Assembly (NCBI GenBank): GCA_940337035.1
Contig: CALNHX010002956.1
Coordinates: forward strand, 62,001 to 126,000
Direction: 5' to 3'
DNA length: 64,000 nucleotides
Origin: Agriotes lineatus
Lineage: Eukaryota; Arthropoda; Insecta; Coleoptera; Elateridae
The notes below the pieces were generated by a model that saw only the letters and a program-made list of their open reading frames with translations, ran no database searches and had not been told where the DNA came from. This document shows positions 61,463 through 64,000 of the stretch, in pieces (positions within the stretch are counted from its first letter, which is position 1; every line of letters starts with the position of its first letter). The position numbers were made by a program, and so were the translations under genes.

Positions 61463-62722
61463 ATCTATCAAAGCGAATTGAAATGAAGGAATAGCATCAA
61501 ATTTATAATTGTTGTTATAAAAATGCAGAAGCTCAGGTGAAGGTCTGTTGGTGGTTGGTATACAATTTATATAGTAATTGTTCAAAGCAGATGGATCACT
61601 CAGCTCAGAAGGAACTTCGGCACTTGATTTCGTATTTATGTTAAAATACCGAAGCTCATTCCACATACTTTTTCTGTCATTAGTATTTAACTTGTGAGCA
61701 AGATAAGCTTTTTTCTCGGCACGAATTGCATTAGTAGCATAATTTCTTAAAGTCTTATAATAATTCCAGTCTGCCATTAACTTAGATTTTTTAAATTTTT
61801 GCTTTGCCTTCTCCCTCAAAGATATCAGATACCTAATATTATCCGTTAACCACGGAGCTGCGGGCTTAGAGATTTTCACATATTTTAAAGGAGCATGTTT
61901 ATTGAATAGTGCTACTATAATATTATTTAAGAGTAGTATTTTATCTTCTAAATTCCTGACGTAATACATATCTTTAAGGTCACTATGTTCCATATCAAGA
62001 ATAAAATCTGGTTTATTAAACATCTTGAAATCTCTTATTTCACGTATAAAAGAAGTAAAAGGTATTTTTTTAACTTTAAGTGTGCACTCTACCATTTCAT
62101 GGTCAGAAATGTCAGAACTGAGAACATTCACGTTATGTATTAGATCAGAATTAGTAACGATAATATGATCAATAAGAGTACTAGACGTCGCTGTTACCCT
62201 TGTAGGAGTAGAAACCAACTGACTCAATTCAAATATCTCTAAAAAATTTTTGTAATTTATAGTTAAAATGTTTTGTTTCAGCAAATCAATGTTAGTGTCA
62301 CCTAATATAATTACATTTTCTGTTATTGGCAGACAATTAGCTATAGTATTTTCAAGTTTATCTAAAAATAAATCTAATTCATATGTCGGCGACCTGTAAA
62401 TTACACAAACTGCAAAAATTAAGGAATTTATTTTAATCGTTATGCAGAGTTGCTCAATCTCAATTTCAGTTTTAAGTTTTTTGAACTGCAAACATTTCTT
62501 TATATACATACCGACACCTCCGCCCCTGCTTGTACGATCGTGACGTATAAAACTGTAACCCTCAATTGTAACAGCACTAGTTGTAGTGCAATCTGTAAGC
62601 CACGTTTCAGAAACGGCCAATATATCGTAATCATTACGATCCAATATTTCGGCAAGTTCAACGACTTTTGGCTGTAAGGAACGAACATTTAAGTGTGCAA
62701 TTTTTAGTTTACTGGTCCTCAT
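61463..62722 (-). pseudogene. Retrotransposon ORF2 fragment: APE-type endonuclease plus linker, reverse transcriptase missing
   Basis: The 420 LINE-derived residues run from an ATG at 62722 to the satellite junction. The endonuclease/exonuclease/phosphatase fold motifs are visible in order: HLNVRSL (Asn12), SETWL (Glu39), VIYRSP (Tyr109), GDTNID (Asp142, Asn144), IDHIIV (Asp184, His186) and SDH (206-208). In this family these residues bind metal and cut the target DNA to prime reverse transcription. Residues about 230-410 match the usual basic linker between endonuclease and reverse transcriptase (for example PWLTDNIR at 290-297 and AEKKAYLAHKLN at 335-346). No reverse transcriptase motif follows. 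The frame runs uninterrupted into the array and stays open to 59150, giving a nominal 1,190-residue chimera, but only because the satellite lacks stops on this strand. The frame upstream of the ATG closes after 7 codons, at a TAG. No internal stop or frameshift lies in the LINE part, so truncation is the only visible damage. Confidence 0.9.
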
Positions 62723-63140
62723 GCCCTGGTTGTATCTAAAAACCTAAAAAAAACTTGTGTAAATAACAAAACAAATTCGGGACTGCTATACAAGTATTTG
62801 CAGCAGTAATATGTACTATAAAGCGATACAAATGATATGAGCCGTCCCATTGCACCCAAAAAATAAAAATGTAAGCACTTTGCAAGAAATGCCATGAAGA
62901 ATTTTACATCGCAGTGTTAAATTAGATAACAAATATAAATAAAGCCCAGCGCTCCATTAAAAATTTCTAAAATATACAAATGCTAGTTCCCCAAAAAATT
63001 ATCTATAAACCACCCAAGAGTAAAACTAGACCTTATCTAAGAACATGAATACTGTAAATGATTAAATTATATTCGTAACTTCTTTTTACACGTACGTGAC
63101 CGATGACACATTTGATCATGGCGGTGCTGTAGTCTGATTT
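62723..63140 (-). other. AT-rich spacer between ORF1 and ORF2 remnants
   Basis: This 418-bp stretch lies between the ORF1 stop (TGA complement at 63141-63143) and the ORF2 ATG. It is AT-rich with short A-runs. I see no coding frame of note, RNA gene or repeat in it. Non-LTR elements of this kind often have overlapping or closely spaced ORFs, so the gap may mean that the ORF1 end and ORF2 start have decayed or that this family has a long inter-ORF region. Short + strand open frames in the flank (62450-62677 and 63358-63651) lie antisense to the ORF2 and ORF1 remnants and are not credible genes. Confidence 0.6.
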
Positions 63141-63641
63141 TCAAAAACCGACCTGAAGTTTTTTAACAACATTATCTTCCTTGACGTATACAGATCCATC
63201 CCTGGTCCAAACTGAATTTTTTCCGTATCGAGTTTTTGCGTCTTGATATAACTTGTACCTACTTTTCGTCAAATCTTCCTGTACAAAGATATTGGTGCCT
63301 TTTAGTTTGGTGCGGTTAGATAGCACCAAGTGTCTGGTTTTGTAGGAAAGGAATTTTATGATAACGACACGCGACCTCTTGACATCTTCACCTGGCAGAT
63401 TTCTTGTAAATTTTCCTAATCTGTGGCACCTATCTACCATGTCTTCTTTTATATTTAACTCCAACTTAGTATTAATTACCGTTAAAAGTTTTTCAATGAG
63501 GTTTTCACGGTCGGATTCGGTTACACCAAATACACGTAAACACGATCTTCTGGAGTATTGTTCCAATTTGTCCACGCTTTCCTTAACTACAGTTAATTCA
63601 CTAATTAGGCCTGCATTATTGCATTCAAACTGGATGAACAC
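63141..63641 (-). pseudogene. Retrotransposon ORF1 fragment with L1-ORF1p-like RRM, no ATG start
   Basis: About 166 residues resemble the C-terminal part of the RNA-binding ORF1 proteins of many arthropod LINE-like elements. A short charged heptad-like segment (about 14-30, ending KLEQYSRR) leads into an RRM-like core starting at LRVFGV (35-40). DRCHRLGK (70-77) and RVVIIKF (91-97) follow, then a C-terminal domain with NIFVQEDLTKSRYKLY (117-132). In such elements ORF1 coats the transcript and acts as a nucleic-acid chaperone. The first codon at 63639-63641 is GTG, not ATG; two codons further upstream the frame closes at a TAA (complement at 63648-63650). A eukaryotic start is therefore missing and the N-terminal portion (longer coiled coil or zinc-finger region in related proteins) is gone. 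The left end overlaps a repeat copy at 63618-63726, which may mark the truncation point. Confidence 0.82.
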
Positions 63642-63726
63642 CTCATATTAGCACTTACAAAGGCTTCTAGGCACGCTTAGGTGTGATTCAATATGAATCC
63701 AATCGAAAGAAAAATTCAAACATTCT
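63618..63726. repeat. Direct repeat copy 1 of a 274-bp-offset pair
   Basis: This 109-bp stretch, beginning ATTGCATTCAAACT, aligns without gaps to 63892-64000 at an offset of exactly 274 bp. About seven substitutions are visible, so identity is roughly 94% by eye. Its left end overlaps the first codons of the ORF1 remnant. It contains the shared string TAGGCACGCTTAGGTGTG. It could be a monomer of a tandem 5' UTR, or a dispersed repeat next to the LINE's truncation point. Confidence 0.9.
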
Positions 63727-63891
63727 GTATTCAAATAATTCGTTATTTTGTTTAAGTTCGAGAGCAATTTAAGGGTTCTGAACGACTATAAACTTAGCTA
63801 GCAGTGTATAATAGCCTAAGTGCAACCGAAACGCTAAAACTGCTGCTTAAATAAATAATTAGTACACCGAAAGCATCGCGCAGTGTCACAT
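63727..63891. other. AT-rich spacer between the two direct-repeat copies
   Basis: These 165 bp separate the two repeat copies. If the repeat is a tandem monomer of 274 bp, this is the remainder of the monomer; the window ends before that can be tested. I see no gene, tRNA or obvious promoter element. Confidence 0.5.
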
Positions 63892-64000
63892 ATTGCATTC
63901 AAACTAGATGAAAACTTCATATTAGCACTTACAAAGACTTCTAGGCACGCTTAGGTGTGTTTCAATATGAATCCAATCGAAACAAAAATTCAAACATCCT
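63892..64000. repeat. Direct repeat copy 2, running off the window end
   Basis: This is the second copy of the sequence at 63618-63726, 274 bp to the right, still matching when the window ends at 64000, so the repeat is longer than 109 bp. Read on the LINE's strand it lies upstream of copy 1. In this copy the frame equivalent to the ORF1 start contains a TAG, so it is not coding. Confidence 0.88.

Larger units (their letters stand above)
61463..63650 (-). mobile_element. Truncated non-LTR (LINE-like) retrotransposon, 5' part only
   Basis: Two minus-strand reading frames in the order expected for a non-LTR element, ORF1 remnant then ORF2 remnant, occupy this AT-rich interval. The ORF2 endonuclease is of the APE type used by Jockey/CR1/L2/L1-like clades; I would favour a Jockey/CR1-like element but cannot place it without the reverse transcriptase. 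The element has lost its reverse transcriptase, 3' UTR and tail, because sequence changes to satellite at 61463. Its right (5') limit is uncertain: ORF1 opens near 63647 without an ATG, next to a direct repeat. Loss of the 3' side is unusual, since these elements are normally truncated at the 5' end, so later rearrangement with the array is the likelier explanation. Confidence 0.88.

Noticed and set aside
62450..62677. 75-codon + strand open frame
   Set aside because: It lies antisense to the ORF2 endonuclease, whose conserved motifs explain the sequence; it has no recognisable domain.
62500..62688. 62-codon minus-strand open frame in another frame of ORF2
   Set aside because: It overlaps the endonuclease coding sequence in a different frame and shows no independent signal.
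63358..63651. 97-codon + strand open frame
   Set aside because: It lies antisense to the ORF1 RRM-like remnant and has no recognisable domain.
61463..64000. tRNA, rRNA or host gene in the unique flank
   Set aside because: No cloverleaf, rRNA-like stretch or non-transposon coding exon could be recognised; everything coding there is retroelement-derived.

Overview
This window is not gene-rich. Positions 1 to about 61462 (96% of it) are one uninterrupted head-to-tail satellite array. The array is built from two unit lengths: a 10-bp unit GGTGACCTTT and a 12-bp unit GGGGTGACCTTT, read on the + strand. I estimate about 5,700 units from the array length and a mean period near 10.8 bp. The array runs off the left edge, so its true length is unknown but exceeds 61 kb. 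All units point the same way; I saw no inverted segment and no unique DNA inside it. Only the last 2.5 kb (61463-64000) is ordinary AT-rich sequence.

That right flank holds the 5' part of a decayed non-LTR (LINE-like) retrotransposon on the minus strand. Reading leftward it contains a ~109-bp sequence present twice at a 274-bp offset (63618-63726 and 63892-64000), an ORF1 remnant with an L1-ORF1p-like RRM (63141-63641), a 418-bp non-coding spacer, and an ORF2 remnant carrying a complete-looking APE-type endonuclease (61463-62722). ORF2 stops before any reverse transcriptase motif, because the satellite begins there. The retroelement type points to a metazoan, most likely an arthropod/insect genome; no species can be named from this sequence.

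Within the array, recurring private variants reveal a nested higher-order structure. There is a ~9.6-10.7 kb segmental duplication (8.1-16.8 to 17.7-27.5 kb), a tandem pair of ~4.9-5.0 kb blocks (27.1-32.1 and 32.1-36.8 kb), a tandem pair of ~5.3 kb blocks (44.3-49.6 and 49.6-54.9 kb), and a tandem pair of ~2.2 kb blocks (55.8-58.0 and 58.0-60.2 kb). Copies differ mostly by whole numbers of 10/12-bp units, as expected of unequal exchange or replication slippage.

Two properties of the unit deserve attention. Its minus strand reads AAAGGTCACC, which contains AAAGGTCA, the monomeric nuclear-receptor element (NBRE; NR4A/HR38 family). The array is therefore thousands of AGGTCA half-sites spaced as DR4 (10-bp step) or DR6 (12-bp step). 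In addition, the minus strand of the consensus has no stop codon in any frame while the + strand has TGA in every unit. This gives very long minus-strand open frames (up to 3,322 codons) of a basic K/G/H/Q/R/S/P/V/T peptide. I regard these frames as compositional artefacts rather than genes, and so do not list them as CDS.
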